DNA of 64,000 nucleotides, taken from positions 124,001 through 188,000 of the forward strand of contig JARBJD010000041.1 of the NCBI GenBank assembly GCA_033064195.1. Reading direction: 5' to 3'. Shown piece after piece: positions 19,757 to 31,585 of the stretch. Numbering within the stretch: position 1 is the stretch's first letter; every line of letters begins with the position of its first letter. The DNA is from Blattamonas nauphoetae (lineage: Eukaryota; Preaxostyla; Oxymonadida). The notes below the pieces were generated by a model. It had not been told where the DNA came from and did no database searches. It saw only the letters and a list, made by a program, of their open reading frames with translations. The position numbers and the translations under genes are program-made.

Positions 19757-22700
19757 ATGGATAAGCCGATTCTTCAATCGAAAGAAATTCGCCACATCTC
19801 AATTGCCTTAATCGAACTCGCTGCACTCTACACGACTCTTGAGAAAGCTGCCTCGGAAATGCCCGATGGCACAGTATCCATCTCAAGCGACATTCTGAAA
19901 CAATTAAAACAATTTACATCCACCTATGAGTCACTTCATCAGCAGGTTCTTACGAATACTGGACCATATTATTCTCGATTTTCCGAATGGTGGTTAACTC
20001 CCGAACAAAGCTTTCTTTTTGAAGATTATTGTCCGATTCACCATGACTTGTCCGATGGATTGGAGTCGCTCCAAATGGATGCGAGGGAAGCAATGCACAA
20101 TTGGATGAGCACGATAAGAAAGATCTTCAGAATCATCCAAATATCCATTGATTCATCAATCGTCCCACTCCACCAAACGGAGATCCTGAATTTTGAAGAC
20201 GAAACAGAAATTTTGAAGCCATTTAACAAAGCTCATTATATGTACAAGTCTATATCAACATTTCAAAACCGAAACAATCTTCTCGAACAGCCAATCGACC
20301 TTTGCTTTCGTCCATCGGCCTACTCGTTGTTCTCTCACATTCTCTTCAACTCGAATGGATACGCCAAAAGCTGTTTCTGGCTTAGCCCGAGTCCGGCCAT
20401 CTTTCACATTGTGACTGGAACACCTGGGATTGGGAAATCCGTGCTAAGAATGCCACTAGCTGCTTTGACTATGAGTCTTGGGGCCAATGTTTGTTGCTTT
20501 TTTTGATTTTCAACTTTTTCAGGAAGTGAAAACAGCACGAAGAGGCGAACCATCGTTTGTCTTTAGGAATAGGAATCCGATCACCAATAGAACCGAGCCG
20601 ATTCCTTGTGATTATGATGAACAATCATTTCAACGCCAACCTTTAAAATCAAACGGAAAGGCATCCATCACAATCAACAGGAAGCACCGTCCTGCAGTTC
20701 GCCTGACAAGAGATACATTCTGCTACACTTATAGCGTACAAATGTCTTACCCATTGAATGGCACCGAAGAAGAAGTATATGACCCCAATCAAGTGTTTTC
20801 ATCACCAGTTTCCATCGGAGAAGTTACCGTGCCAAGCATCCATTACTTCCCGCACTTCTTCAAACTCTTTGTGAATCAAGACAATCAAGTTGAGAATCGA
20901 CTTCGAGGGACAATATGGCACATTTTGGATGAGTATCTTCGCTCTCTTCTTCACATTTTGCTTCCTCCAACAGCTTTATTCTTCAAAACACAAATGTACC
21001 TTCACGTGACCATGTTGTTCTCCTGACATCTCCCGCAAAGAAAAGATGGGAAACAATTTACACACACAAAGAGGTCAAGCCCCCGATTCTGATATATAAT
21101 GTACCGACACTCTTATTTCCAGAAATGATCCACATGCTCAATGCAATTCCGTGTCCCTACGAATACAACCCAAAACCAGATTCGATGATGACGACATCAC
21201 AAGAGTCCATCCGCACGCAGGGAATGATTCCAAGGGATGTGTTCACTCCACGCATCCAGAATGACATCTATCGAAACATCCACCCATCATCTCCCCAATT
21301 TGATCCTGTGAACTGGTTCACACAACACGCGACTCAGGTTTCGTCTCAAAGTGTCCAAAAACAACCAACCAAAACAAAAAACAAATCAACGAAACTCAAC
21401 CTGATATCGCGATACAACAAGCATCTGGGTGCAATAAACTTCGCAGACAAGCATCAAAAAGCTTGTTTGCGTGCTGTTGAGAATGGCCTCACTCTGACAC
21501 AGTTGAGACCGATTGACTCCCCCACAATCGCCTTGCCGACTGTTTCGTACCCCAAAACAAAAGTGAGCCTTTGTGAAATGATGAATAAAGCATTGGATAT
21601 TGAAAGAATCACAATTCCCAATGCTGCATCCTACAACAGGCATGAGATTGAGGTGTACAATCCACAATTGGATTTCCTGTTCCAGTGTTGTCTTCGCAAA
21701 GAAGCTCTGACTTGTTTTTTGCCTTCAAACAATGCGGAAACAAAAATCGACACCAACGACGATTTTGTGACTAGGAAGAATTATCAACCTTTTAATCGAT
21801 TGGAAGTCGTCACAAGTCAGCTCGTCCCAAATCATCCACCGAACACAGGGTTCGATTCGATCCTTCTGATGTTCAGATACAAGAAAATCACACATGAGCT
21901 CCATTCACTCGGTGTCTTCTTCCTCAAAGACGCGACTGAGTCCAACAGCGACATGACCGACAAAGACGTCCAGCTGATGAAGAGCTGGTGTTCCATCCTG
22001 AAAGCATTGTACAATTTGAAACGAGTCCAGATCTTTCCGTCATTCATCTTCATGACAGACGGAATCAACTTTCCCACCTCCACACCACCAAACCTCAACA
22101 AGCTGGATTCGTTCATCCCAACGCAGAACGTATGGATTGCCAAGTTCGAAGCAAAAGCCGAGGTTGACATTGGAGATATCGGAATTCGTCCAATGACAAC
22201 AAACACCGCTCCAATCTTGGCTCGCTTCATTGATCTGCCAGTCAACTGTAATCCACATGTCGTCCGCTGTTCCTACTGTGGATCGCTTGTCGCAGAGAAC
22301 TTTCCGAACCATCTTTGTGATGAGATGTGCAATGCTCTTCCCGCAATTAGTATCAACCGCGAGCTGCTTTATGTCCTGGATCGTTCAAACAAACCGGCCA
22401 TTCAAACCGATGAAGAACACACTCAAACAGATCAACGGAATCAACAGACGTATTGTTATGTTTCGAAAGAAATCACCTTTCAGGTGATCCAACCCGGCAC
22501 AGAGACAAACCAAAAGGAGAGCCAATCTTCGGAACCAAAAAATATCTATATCCATGTTGATCTCGTTTCAACTCCAGCTCCAGATGTCATCCAACACAAG
22601 AAGGTGACCAGTGGATTGTGGCCGACAATACAACCTACTTCACGTCAAAAAGAATATATTCAGATCACATGTCGGAACGAACTCCCTGGGACGCCAGATT

Positions 22701-24238
22701 TCTATCGGTTGCCTTTCCCTCCACTCCAATCAACACTGGAGGGCACAGAATCAACACCAAATAGATCTCAGTCTGAAGACGCACAGCGCAAACCAAATCA
22801 TGGTGTTGCTAATGATGACTCAACACAGGAGTTGTCAGAATCTCAGAATGATCCATCGAATATCATCGAAGCACACTGTCTGTGGAGTGAAGGTTTCAAA
22901 CTGAGTTATGAGAAAGTGGGCAAATCGCAATACAAAGTGATCAAGCTTGCCGAACAGCCATACCAATCGCTGGAGTACGATATGCCAAGTGTGGATATCA
23001 CAGACCACACGCTCGAGAGACAATACATGCTTCCTCCTGGTGCAAATGCCAGATCGCGCCGCGTCCCCGTTCGCTCGGAGCAAGGGACTGATCCTCTCCG
23101 TGACAAACGGATCCAATACGAGTCTTTCTGGCAATCACTAAATCGCAAGATTCACACTGCCGATCTGGACAGTACACTTGAGAAAGATGAAACCGACATG
23201 ACCGAAAGGATCCGAAGCTGTGGAAACGAGACCGAGAAATCACAATTGACGTGCATTTTAACAAAAGGACTCCTTCTGAGATCCCGACTCTTTCTTCAAA
23301 GAGGAGAACTCGAAAAGGCAAAGTTGCTTTTAGAAAGGTCCAAGCAATGCATGGAGCTAAATGACACGGCTGAAGTGGAATATGAATTGGTGCACGCTCA
23401 CCACAGAGAACCAGAAACAATCTCTCATGGCTATGACGAGCTGGAAAGAGCTGTAGCGAATGCTCGAAACTGCTTCGGGATCAACTGGGAACAGTGGATT
23501 CAGGAAGGGCAGGGCCTACCGATCCTCTTGAATCCATCTTTTCACATCCTCCAACAGCATCTCCAACTGGTCCAAGATCACGTGGAAACGTTGGGATCGT
23601 GTCTAGAGACGTTTGAAGTTGAAATTCCCTCGAAAGAAGGGTCTTCTCAAGACACTCTTGGAAGTGCCCACAACACTGACGAGCAACACACGAATGAAGC
23701 CCGAAGAGCAGTGATTTTGAACACTCTTTTGCAGGCGCTGAAGGAAGGATTGAGTTTGCAGTTGCGAATCGCTTGGGAGACGGGGAGTTGGGATCAGGTC
23801 ACCTATTTTCGGAATGAACTGAAATCAATCAATCGGATCTCCGGAGATGCGAGTGTTCCGCCCCTCCCCGCCACATTCAAATCTCAAACGGAGCAAGTCA
23901 AGAAGCTGGACATTGGCGTTGTGACAGCAGCCATCAGGGACATCCTCAACACCACCCACAATTACTACCACGCAAAGAAGCAGCTTCTCGACAATGCTTC
24001 TGCTTCTGCAACTCTCATTCACCCGGAAGAACACGATGACATTGTGCAGAATGCCCCACTCTTGATCGACAGGCTTCATGCGGTTATTGCTGAATGCCAT
24101 CAGAGATTACAGACAGCATTCAACGAGCAAATAATCAAAGATTTATATGAGATGATCGCCAAACTGAACTCTTTAGTGAGAAAGACTTCCCGTCTTGAGA
24201 AAGACGTCCAGGGGAAGTCATCTTTATTTGCATTTTGA
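19757..24238 (+). CDS. Crinkler/RHS-type P-loop NTPase-like protein, about 1,467 residues
   Basis: Exons 19757-20488, 20523-20932 and 20974-24238 with two short GT-AG introns (34 and 41 nt) give one continuous frame. Residues about 1-210 are helical and contain a WWLTPEQSFLFED block. The Walker A motif is IVTGTPGIGKSVLRMPL. Further on come HVVLLTSPAKKRWE, PTLLFPEMIHML and the GMIPRDVF block, in the spacing typical of Crinkler/RHS-type NTPases, where GTPGIGKS is followed much later by GGIPRY-like text. A region FDSILLMFRYK, with LHSLGVFF, could correspond to the C-terminal nuclease-like fold seen in that group, but I see no complete active site. CSYCGSLV with NHLCDEMC suggests a small zinc site. 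The C-terminal 450 residues are helical and TPR-like. Family roles range from secreted effectors to mobile-element-linked proteins, so the function here is open. It sits alone between the two acyltransferase arms. Confidence 0.6.
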
Positions 24239-24669
24239 AGCCCTATGCAACATGTCAGTAACAATTCCATTGATTGTATGGAAAGAATCACACTCCAACA
24301 ACAACACTTCATCTTTCATTCTTTATTTTTCTCTTTTATCAAAAACTGAAGGTTTATAAATGGAAACAGTGCGATGTTTTTGTGCTGATTTTCTAGTCGG
24401 GTTTTGAGAGAGGTTGAAAGGAGAATTTGATCAGATTGAATGAAAATCGGCGGAGAATCAGGATGAGTGATCTGGAGCTTGGAAGGAGTACGAGGATCTC
24501 TCCGAGATACAATTTTCACCAGATCAACCCTGCATCAATTTCTCAGATAACAATAAGGTCTTTTCTTGACCTCTTGCCGAAGTGATTCAATGGACTATTT
24601 CCTTCAGTTCGATTTTTTCTTGTTTTATGTGGCTGGTAAAGTCAGAAACAGAAACACATTGGGATTCAC
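24239..24669. other. Intergenic between NTPase gene and right repeat arm
   Basis: About 430 bp with no gene recognised. It holds the 3' flank of the NTPase gene and runs into the inner end of the right inverted-repeat arm. Confidence 0.5.
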
Positions 24670-27078
24670 GACACAACGCCTACCATCATTTCTCAAGGAC
24701 GATCGTGGTTGATGGAAGACTCTCCGCAATTTCTGTTTGAGACTGCGCTATTTCTGAAGTTGAAATCCAGAGACCGAGCACTTGTGCAGCTTTTGTGAAC
24801 ATTTCGACAATCTTCACTCAACGGTGATTGCGAGACAAGATGAGAGAGAAAGTGACCCGAATTCTAATTCAAAGGGGGTTGGTCGTTCGGGTTACTCAAT
24901 CAATTTCACAGGACCACATCTTTCTCAGCCACATCAGTTCATTCTCTGAAACGACGCGCCTCAAGCACACAGAGTGAAAAACGACACCAAAAACAACATG
25001 GTGAAATATGTCACAGATTGTCAACACAGTGTGAGAGAGATGGATGAGGATTGAGAGAAAGAAAGTGATCGAGTCTATAGAACGGAATCGCACATCCAGA
25101 AAAAGACGCCGATGACGCAGTCCCCTCAACAAATTGTACCATGCGACACTCCGGTTGATGAAGAACCGTGCCCATCACCATCGCCTTGCGAAGGACCGAA
25201 GGAGCTTCTGATTTTGGCAGCGAAAACAGCCGACCTGTTGACACGAAAAGTGGAGGTTCTGATTGAGTTCTTGAAGAACTCAGACGCAGCAACGCTGCGG
25301 GACATCTCGTACACTCTTGCGACGGTGACGCCACACGAGGATGTGTATCGAGTTGGATGCCTGGCTTCGAACAAAAAGGAAGCGATTGATCAGCTGAGCT
25401 TGTTCGCAACGCGGACAGAGAACACAGAACTGCCAAGCAGTGTGCTTGTGGGAGTTCCGTCGCCGAACAAACGGAAGCTTGTTCTTCTGTTCAGTGGACA
25501 AGGCCCGCAATGGTTTGGGATGGGGCGAGGCCTGTTTGAGACGAACAGGATCTTCCGCGAATCGATGATTGAGCTGAACGCTATTCACAAGAAGCTGGAC
25601 CCGGAAGTGGATTTTGTGAAAGCGATGTTTTCGTCGGAAGAAGACGCTCGAATCAACGAAACACGATTCCTGCAACCGCGGTTCGTGGCGGAGCAGATGA
25701 GTCTGGCGGAAGTGGTGAAAGCAGCGGAACTGCCGATAGACATGATTGTGGGGCACTCGCTTGGGGAGACGGGGGCATGCCACGTGTGTGGGAGTCTGAC
25801 GAAGGAAGAAGCGATGCTTGTGATGCACGAGCGATGCCGAGCTCAATACGAGCTGAACGGGAAGGGGACGATGGCGGTGATCAAGCTGCCTCGAGGAGAA
25901 GTGCTGGAGGCGATCAAGAAGTACTCGCACATTGGATTGGCAGGAGAGAACTCGACGCTTTATCACAACGTGGCTGGGCCTTGTGAGGAAGTGTGGCAGC
26001 TTGTGGAAGAGCTGAGCTCGACGGGAGTATTCGCAAAGGGTCTCGGGATTGACGAAGCGATGCACTCGTACCAAGTGGAGTGGAAGCGAGACCAGCTGCT
26101 GTCGTGCCTTGCTGGGCTTGTGCCGCGCCCGCCGTCGATTCCGATTGTGTCGACGTTCACGCCGCTTGACCGCCGTCCGATTGTGTACAACGCTGAATAC
26201 TGGTACTCGTCGCTGAAAGCGCCAGTTGAGTTCCGAGACGCGCTCTTGGAAGTGTTCGCGCGTCTGGACGAAACACACTCCGACCAGCAGGTGTGTGTTG
26301 AGCCCGTGTTTGTTGAGCTGGATGCGTTTCCGATTCTGCGACTGTTTGTGGACGAGCTGGGAGGGGAGCTGGGAAGGCCGTACCGATTTGTGGAGACGCT
26401 GCAGAAAGACAAGTTCTCGGACCGGGACGAGATGCTGCGAGCGTTTGGAGAACTGTTTGTTTTGGGATTCAACCCGAACTTTGGATCGTCGCTGTTTGTT
26501 TCCGGGACGAGGGAGGAAGGGAGAGAAGGCAAGAGATGGTTCACAAGTGGAAGAAGGGAAGAGAATAGAAGGGAATTCTGGTGCTGAACACTCGGCACCA
26601 GGAAGCCCAAACACAGATATTACCCCTGACATCACGATGGAGAACATCGACGCTGACTGTGACCTCATGGAAAGCGAGTTTTCGATTGTGAACATTTGTT
26701 TTGATTTGATTCCGTCACGAGACGAGACGCCTCTGAAGATGGTTGATGGGATTGTGGAAGATCCTGGAAGAATGGGATCGTCGCAACCCAGAGCATGGAC
26801 AGAGGCAGACTCGATGGGCAGAGTGGAGAGAGGAGAAGTGGAAGATGGAGTAGAGAAGGAAGTGGGATGTGGAGGGAGAAAAGAACACTCAGTGTTGTTT
26901 GAGGATGGAGTTGGGATTGGAGGGTTGGGCGAGGAAGGAAGGGCTGTGGACGGATTGTAGAGTCTTTGTTTCCACCCTGGGAAAGAAATCTTAAGTGAAT
27001 CACAACACCTCCTTTGAATTGTGTTTCTATTTCAATATCGGATTTCCTTCGACTCCTTTTTTCACAATTTGAGGCAGA
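24670..27078. repeat. Right arm of the 2.4-kb inverted repeat
   Basis: This is the reverse-complement partner of 17136-19545. Coding and 3' portions are virtually identical. The segment 24670-25110 differs from the left arm by roughly a dozen substitutions and a small gap. The arms are separated by 5.1 kb, giving a 9.9-kb palindromic unit. Confidence 0.95.
25112..26587 (+). CDS. PKS linker-acyltransferase (right copy), shorter C-terminus
   Basis: 491 residues from ATG 25112. The first 473 residues (linker, GQGPQW, GHSLGE and AMHSYQVE motifs) read the same as the left copy. The two part at about 26503, where this copy has one extra C after TTTGTTTC. That base shifts the frame, and the protein ends at a TGA about 18 codons later instead of continuing for about 140 residues. 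DNA of the longer tail is still present downstream in another frame. Either this is a true difference between the copies or a base-call error in a near-identical repeat. Since the AT domain is complete in both, both could be active. GC content is high, as in the left copy. Transcription is outward, so the two AT genes diverge from the NTPase gene between them. Confidence 0.85.
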   Translation: MTQSPQQIVPCDTPVDEEPCPSPSPCEGPKELLILAAKTADLLTRKVEVLIEFLKNSDAATLRDISYTLATVTPHEDVYRVGCLASNKKEAIDQLSLFATRTENTELPSSVLVGVPSPNKRKLVLLFSGQGPQWFGMGRGLFETNRIFRESMIELNAIHKKLDPEVDFVKAMFSSEEDARINETRFLQPRFVAEQMSLAEVVKAAELPIDMIVGHSLGETGACHVCGSLTKEEAMLVMHERCRAQYELNGKGTMAVIKLPRGEVLEAIKKYSHIGLAGENSTLYHNVAGPCEEVWQLVEELSSTGVFAKGLGIDEAMHSYQVEWKRDQLLSCLAGLVPRPPSIPIVSTFTPLDRRPIVYNAEYWYSSLKAPVEFRDALLEVFARLDETHSDQQVCVEPVFVELDAFPILRLFVDELGGELGRPYRFVETLQKDKFSDRDEMLRAFGELFVLGFNPNFGSSLFVSGTREEGREGKRWFTSGRREENRREFWC

Positions 27079-27294
27079 AATTTCCCTTCTTTTTCAAACT
27101 TTTCACTTCTCGATCAAGGAGTAACTTTTTCTTTAGCAGGGTTTTCTTGAAAAGTCTCTCCGGTATCGGTATCAATCGTCTGATCAGTTAACCCTCTCAA
27201 GGTTGAATTGTTTGTCGCCACCTCAGGTTCCTTCTTTGAGGTGAAATCCGATTTGAGCGGTGTAATCTGAGATGGGTCCTCAAATGTGTTTATT

Positions 27295-29216
27295 ATGGAT
27301 TATAGTAAAATGGCGGGACAACTCCTTCTTTTTGAATTCGCCGAGTATCCTAAGGCTGAGCCTGTTGACCTCTCCAAATTCTTTGTAGTTGAAGAAAGTA
27401 AAGGTTTTCATCTCCTCTCCATCCCTCTTCAAAAAACCAACATTTCGGATCTCTCCTTCCACTCTCTCTGGATTCTATCATCCCGTTATCATTTGCTTTT
27501 TCACTTTATTTTAAACATTTTTGTCATATTTCTCTGATTATCATCACTTTTACTCTCCAAACAATCCACAGGTGATCTCCAATCAACCAACACCCTTCGA
27601 GATGACTTCCTACGAACGATGAGGGGCAAATTCACCCTTTCTCAGCGAAAATCAGCTGTGGAAGCATATATACCATATATGCTTAGCCTTCAGGCTTCTA
27701 TTCGCGCAGCAAAAATACCTCTAAAAAAGAAACTTGAATACAAATGGACAAGTGGTGTCAGCACAGTTCACAGGACCTTTACTGCCACAACCATCACCTT
27801 TGGTATCTATTCATCTCATTTTTATCCATTTTTCCTCTTCTGTACACCTCTAGAAGTTGTGATGACATTATCAGTGTGTCTTCAATTTAGTATCATTTAT
27901 ATTCCAATGAAATCAATCTTTCCATCGTAATTTATCATTTCCCAGAGCCAGGTCATGATCCTCAACGATCTCGCTGTGCACACAGCCCAAGATTATCTCA
28001 AAGACAAGGTTTGAACTTATATTGGATCGAAGTCAACAACTCTCGTTTCTATTGCCATTATTTGTGATTACAATTGAATTTTGATCTAGAATACTCAAAC
28101 AACGGTCAGCAAAGATACTTGGGACAAAACCTTGCGGGATGCTCTTCAAAACGCGAAAATGGCAATCGCAATTTGTGACGAAATCTCAAACACACATATT
28201 CCTACTCTATCAATCCCTTCAACATCTCTGTATCAGCCTTTTTTCATCACTCAAAACATTGCCATCTTTTTTCATGATTTTCGTTTTTTTGTAGACCAAT
28301 GGAATGCTATCCACATATTTTGGAATGCATCAAGCTTGTCTGTGAAGCAACAGTTCAATCAATCATCTTCCTTCTCTCCGATCTTCAACCTGGTTTGTAG
28401 CTGTCTCGTTTTCCATCTTTTTTCTCTTGCTTTAGCTACACCTCTTGCCATCGGACAGATGCTTCTTGGACTATCAACAAAATACGATTATTTGGGACAG
28501 AAATTGAAAGCAAACCCGGCTGATGCCAAATGTTTGTCTAACGTAATACAACGATATCATCTCTCATTGTTGCATTATTTTCCATTTTTATTTCTCCGAT
28601 AATCTCATTTCTTGGTTTCATTCACCAGCTATCAAGCCATGGTGGTCTGAACAAGCCATGTTCCTCTCTGGCCATTCAAAGATGATAGCAATGCAATATC
28701 TTGCCCAACATGATTTCACTCTCCCGTCTGCCTTTTTATCACTACTTATAATATATCCCTTTCATTGAATCCTCAAATCATGTCCAGAAAACCTGAGGCA
28801 GGAAGGGCTGTATGCTACATCCTGGAAGCGATCAAAGTCAATGATATGCACAGTGGTCTTAATGTATGCATTTTCTGAGCTTCTCCATTCCATATTGACC
28901 CTTAACCATTGTTTTTCGGGTTTTTTCTTCTCATCGGTCTTTCTGATGTTTTCCTGTTCTGCAGCTAATTAAGCCTGTTCGAAATTCACTCCTCCAAACG
29001 CGAACAGTTCTTTCTGAACTCATTCAGAAGTATGCCACACATTGTCTTTCAATGACTTTTCTCCTTTTCCTGATAAGATATCAACAAGCCAACCAATCAA
29101 ACTACTTCCAACCAGTCCCACCATTCCCACCACCTGGCTATCCATCAGCTGCAACCATTCTGGGACAGCCTGTCACGTACTCAGCTCCGCCACTTCCGTT
29201 CACCTCACTCAAATAA
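27295..29216 (+). CDS. BRO1-domain protein (ALIX/Bro1/BROX-like), about ten exons
   Basis: The ATG at 27295 starts MDYSKMAGQLLLFEF, and the stop TAA is at 29214-29216. At least nine short introns break the gene. Recognisable exon texts in order are: DLQSTNTLRDDFLRTMRGKF; SQRKSAVEAYIPYMLSLQ; LEYKWTSG; SQVMILNDLAVHTAQDYL; TLRDALQNAKMAIAICDEI; ECIKLVCEATVQSIIFLL; TPLAIGQMLLGLSTKYDY; PWWSEQAMFLSGHSKMIAMQ; GRAVCYILEAIKVNDMHSG. The order fits a BRO1 domain: early Y-x-x-x-L, F-x-W segment, helix pair, then the substrate-channel helices. The C-terminus is proline/tyrosine-rich (PPPGYPSAATILGQP), as in ESCRT-associated Bro1 proteins. BRO1 domains bind Snf7/CHMP4 of ESCRT-III at endosomes. The junction near 27,800-27,945 is not settled. 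Confidence 0.7.
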
Positions 29217-29436
29217 GCTTGCAATCGTGGATCATATTCACTTTACTATTATCATATTTTGGAACCTATTTTCGAATGTGTAAGCCCATCGGCTTTGTGG
29301 AATTTTTTGTGGAGAGATCGAATTGAAAATGAGGAGAAATGAAGAATTTTTTCACAAGAAAGACTAAAAAGAAAGATACGATACACTCAAACAAAGATAT
29401 TTTTGCAAGGGATTGTCATGAAACGATTCACATCAT

Positions 29437-31282
29437 TCAATCTCCATCAGGTGCAAAGTTGTCTGGTCCACGGTCTCCAACTGTTCGAACAACCCCACCC
29501 GTGATGGCCTGTCCAACATTTGGCATTTCAGTCATTCTGGCTGGTGTTTTATGTGGGAGCGGTGTCTTAGAAAGAACGTCAACTGTTTCTGGGGCTGGAT
29601 TGGATGCCAATCGTTGTTGAATTCGTAATTTTGCTTCCTCTTTCTCTCTCCTTCGTTCTTTTTCATATTCATCCATTTCTTTTTGCTTCTGAGCAAAATC
29701 TAACTCTTTTTCGATCTCACGTCTCTCCCAATCGAGTTTTGCGTTGTCACGACTATCAAGGTTCTGACCATATGTCATTGCAATAGAACTGACTGGTGAA
29801 AAGCACACTCGTCGTGAAGACGGAGGGATTTCCAGAGGGCGAGACGATGAAAGTGGGAGAGAGTGATGAGGTTGGCTTTGTGAAGAAGACTCAGAAGCGA
29901 ACTGCATATCATTGTCAGATTCTCTCGTAGATATCAATGAATTATGATATGTGATACTTTGTTTGGTTTCTGGTGTCTGGATAACATGTGTTTGAGAATG
30001 GGGCTCGTTTCGTTCATTTGTAGTCTCTGGTTCATCGTGCTTCTGTGCCTGGAAGCAAACACTGTGTTTTCGATTATTTTCTTCCAATTCTTTGGATTCC
30101 ATGTTCCGTTTGAGAAGGAGATATTCAAATTGGAGTCGTTCATATTTTGTTTCCAATTCAACAAACTCTCTCCTTTGTTCCTCAACAAGCCTGCGGGCTT
30201 CTTCCAATAGCTCTCGTTCGGCTCTTGGTGGACAGGATACATCCGCAGTTGATTTGGGAGGAGATTGTGAGAGAGTTGGTTCTGGCATCGCTTGACCAAG
30301 ATTCGAATCAGATAATATTGGAAGGTGATTGAGTTCGTCTGATTGTGGAGATTCTATTACATTTGCATCAATGTTAGAGGATTCTGGTGTGTCAGTTTTT
30401 TGAGAATTGTGAGCTATGTTCGAATGTGTTGGAATTAAACTGGGCAGAGGAGACATTGACTCCAATGGTTGTGATGTTGGGAACTGTTGTGGTGTAGGGA
30501 ATTGTTGTGATTGAGAAAACTTGGTGGGAGATGGGAAAGGAGAAATTGAGGTTTCTTTCGTTTCTATATGTGGAGATGTTTGTGTTTGAGAATCAAATTT
30601 ATTGTTATGTGATGGCGTTTCTTCAATAGACTGAGTTTCTTGTTGGTTCTTAATTTCTGCGTCTTCTTTCGTTTCATGGAAAGAAGAAGGTTCATCTTCT
30701 TGTGTATTCACATTTACCGAAGGCTGGTGGTTTTTTTCTTCGAGCGCAATATCTCTCTGAGTTCTTTCTGCTTCGAATGTCGTTGAGAGTTCCTTGAGTT
30801 CTTCCTTCGTTGTGATAAGCTCGCGCTTCTGCTCTTCCAATAAAATCATCAATTCGTTGATTTTTTCTTCGGCTCTCTTTTTCAAACCATTGTACTCTGC
30901 ACGTATCTGGATCCTGTCTGTTTCTGCTTTTCGAACTTCTTTTTCCTTTTTGTGAATTTCTTTGGTGAGATATGAAATGATGTCAAAGGCTGTTCGAGAT
31001 GAGTCCATTGTGTTTGAGAGAGTTGAACCTTGTTGGGTAGATTCTTTCTGCTTGGCTGATGATGAAGTTTGTGAACGTGATTTTTGCTTGTGTGTGGGAG
31101 ATGACGCTGAAATAAATGTGGGTGAGGGATATAGGAATGATTGGTTATGGATCGTTAGCGGTTCCACGTCGGAACGACGAGTGTTTGCTTGAAAATGGTG
31201 AAGCTCTTCGTCATGACGTGAAGAGTCCGTATCCTAGGAAAGAGTATGTAAATTGAGAGATGTTAAAGAAAACCGAATTCAT
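29437..31282 (-). CDS. Coiled-coil protein of unknown function, about 601 residues
   Basis: A 9-nt first exon (31282-31274, encoding MNS) is joined over a 40-nt intron (31273-31234, ending CCTAG) to one long exon, 31233-29437. The spliced start reads MNSDTDSSRHDEELHHFQ. There is a long coiled coil after residue about 80 (EIHKKEKEVRKAETDR, EEKINELMILLEEQKREL), a Q/T/S/P-rich middle, a second coil (RELLEEARRLVEEQRREFVE) and a third (REIEKELDFAQKQKEMDEYE). The C-terminal stretch is short and less charged. No catalytic or membrane motif. It could be a cytoskeletal or basal-body component, but nothing specific supports that. It is tail-to-tail with the BRO1 gene (220 bp apart). Confidence 0.7.
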
Positions 31283-31585
31283 TTTATGTGCAGGTTGAAC
31301 GATTGGCTATCGTTTCAGATATCACAAGCTCGAAATACTTTGTTCAAACAGAACTCACTCCCATGGGACGATCAGTGATACGCTTGAATTGTCGCAGAGA
31401 TTCACAAAAAAAGCACCAAACAGAAAAAGTAAAAAAGAAATTACGATGGAATTTGCATAATCAGAACGAAGAAAGGAACTATACGTTTGATTTTGAGGTA
31501 CGATTTCATTTAGGGTTTAAATGTTGAAGAATGTCAAAAGAATTAGTAGGTTACTGAAACAAATCGAGAGGAAGAGGAACAGACT

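Noticed and set aside
25280-26695. Antisense open frame of 471 codons across the right acyltransferase gene
   Set aside because: It mirrors GC-rich codon use of the real gene, has an R/H/Q-rich composition and no recognisable fold; the same shadow exists opposite the left copy.
17136-27078. Retroviral or LTR-type element
   Set aside because: Repeats are inverted, not direct, and no reverse transcriptase, integrase, protease or capsid-like text is present.
31288-31527. Plus-strand frame ERLAIVSDITSSKYFVQ with a donor-like GTACGA at its end
   Set aside because: It starts with GTG, has no detectable partner exon, and sits between two supported minus-strand genes.
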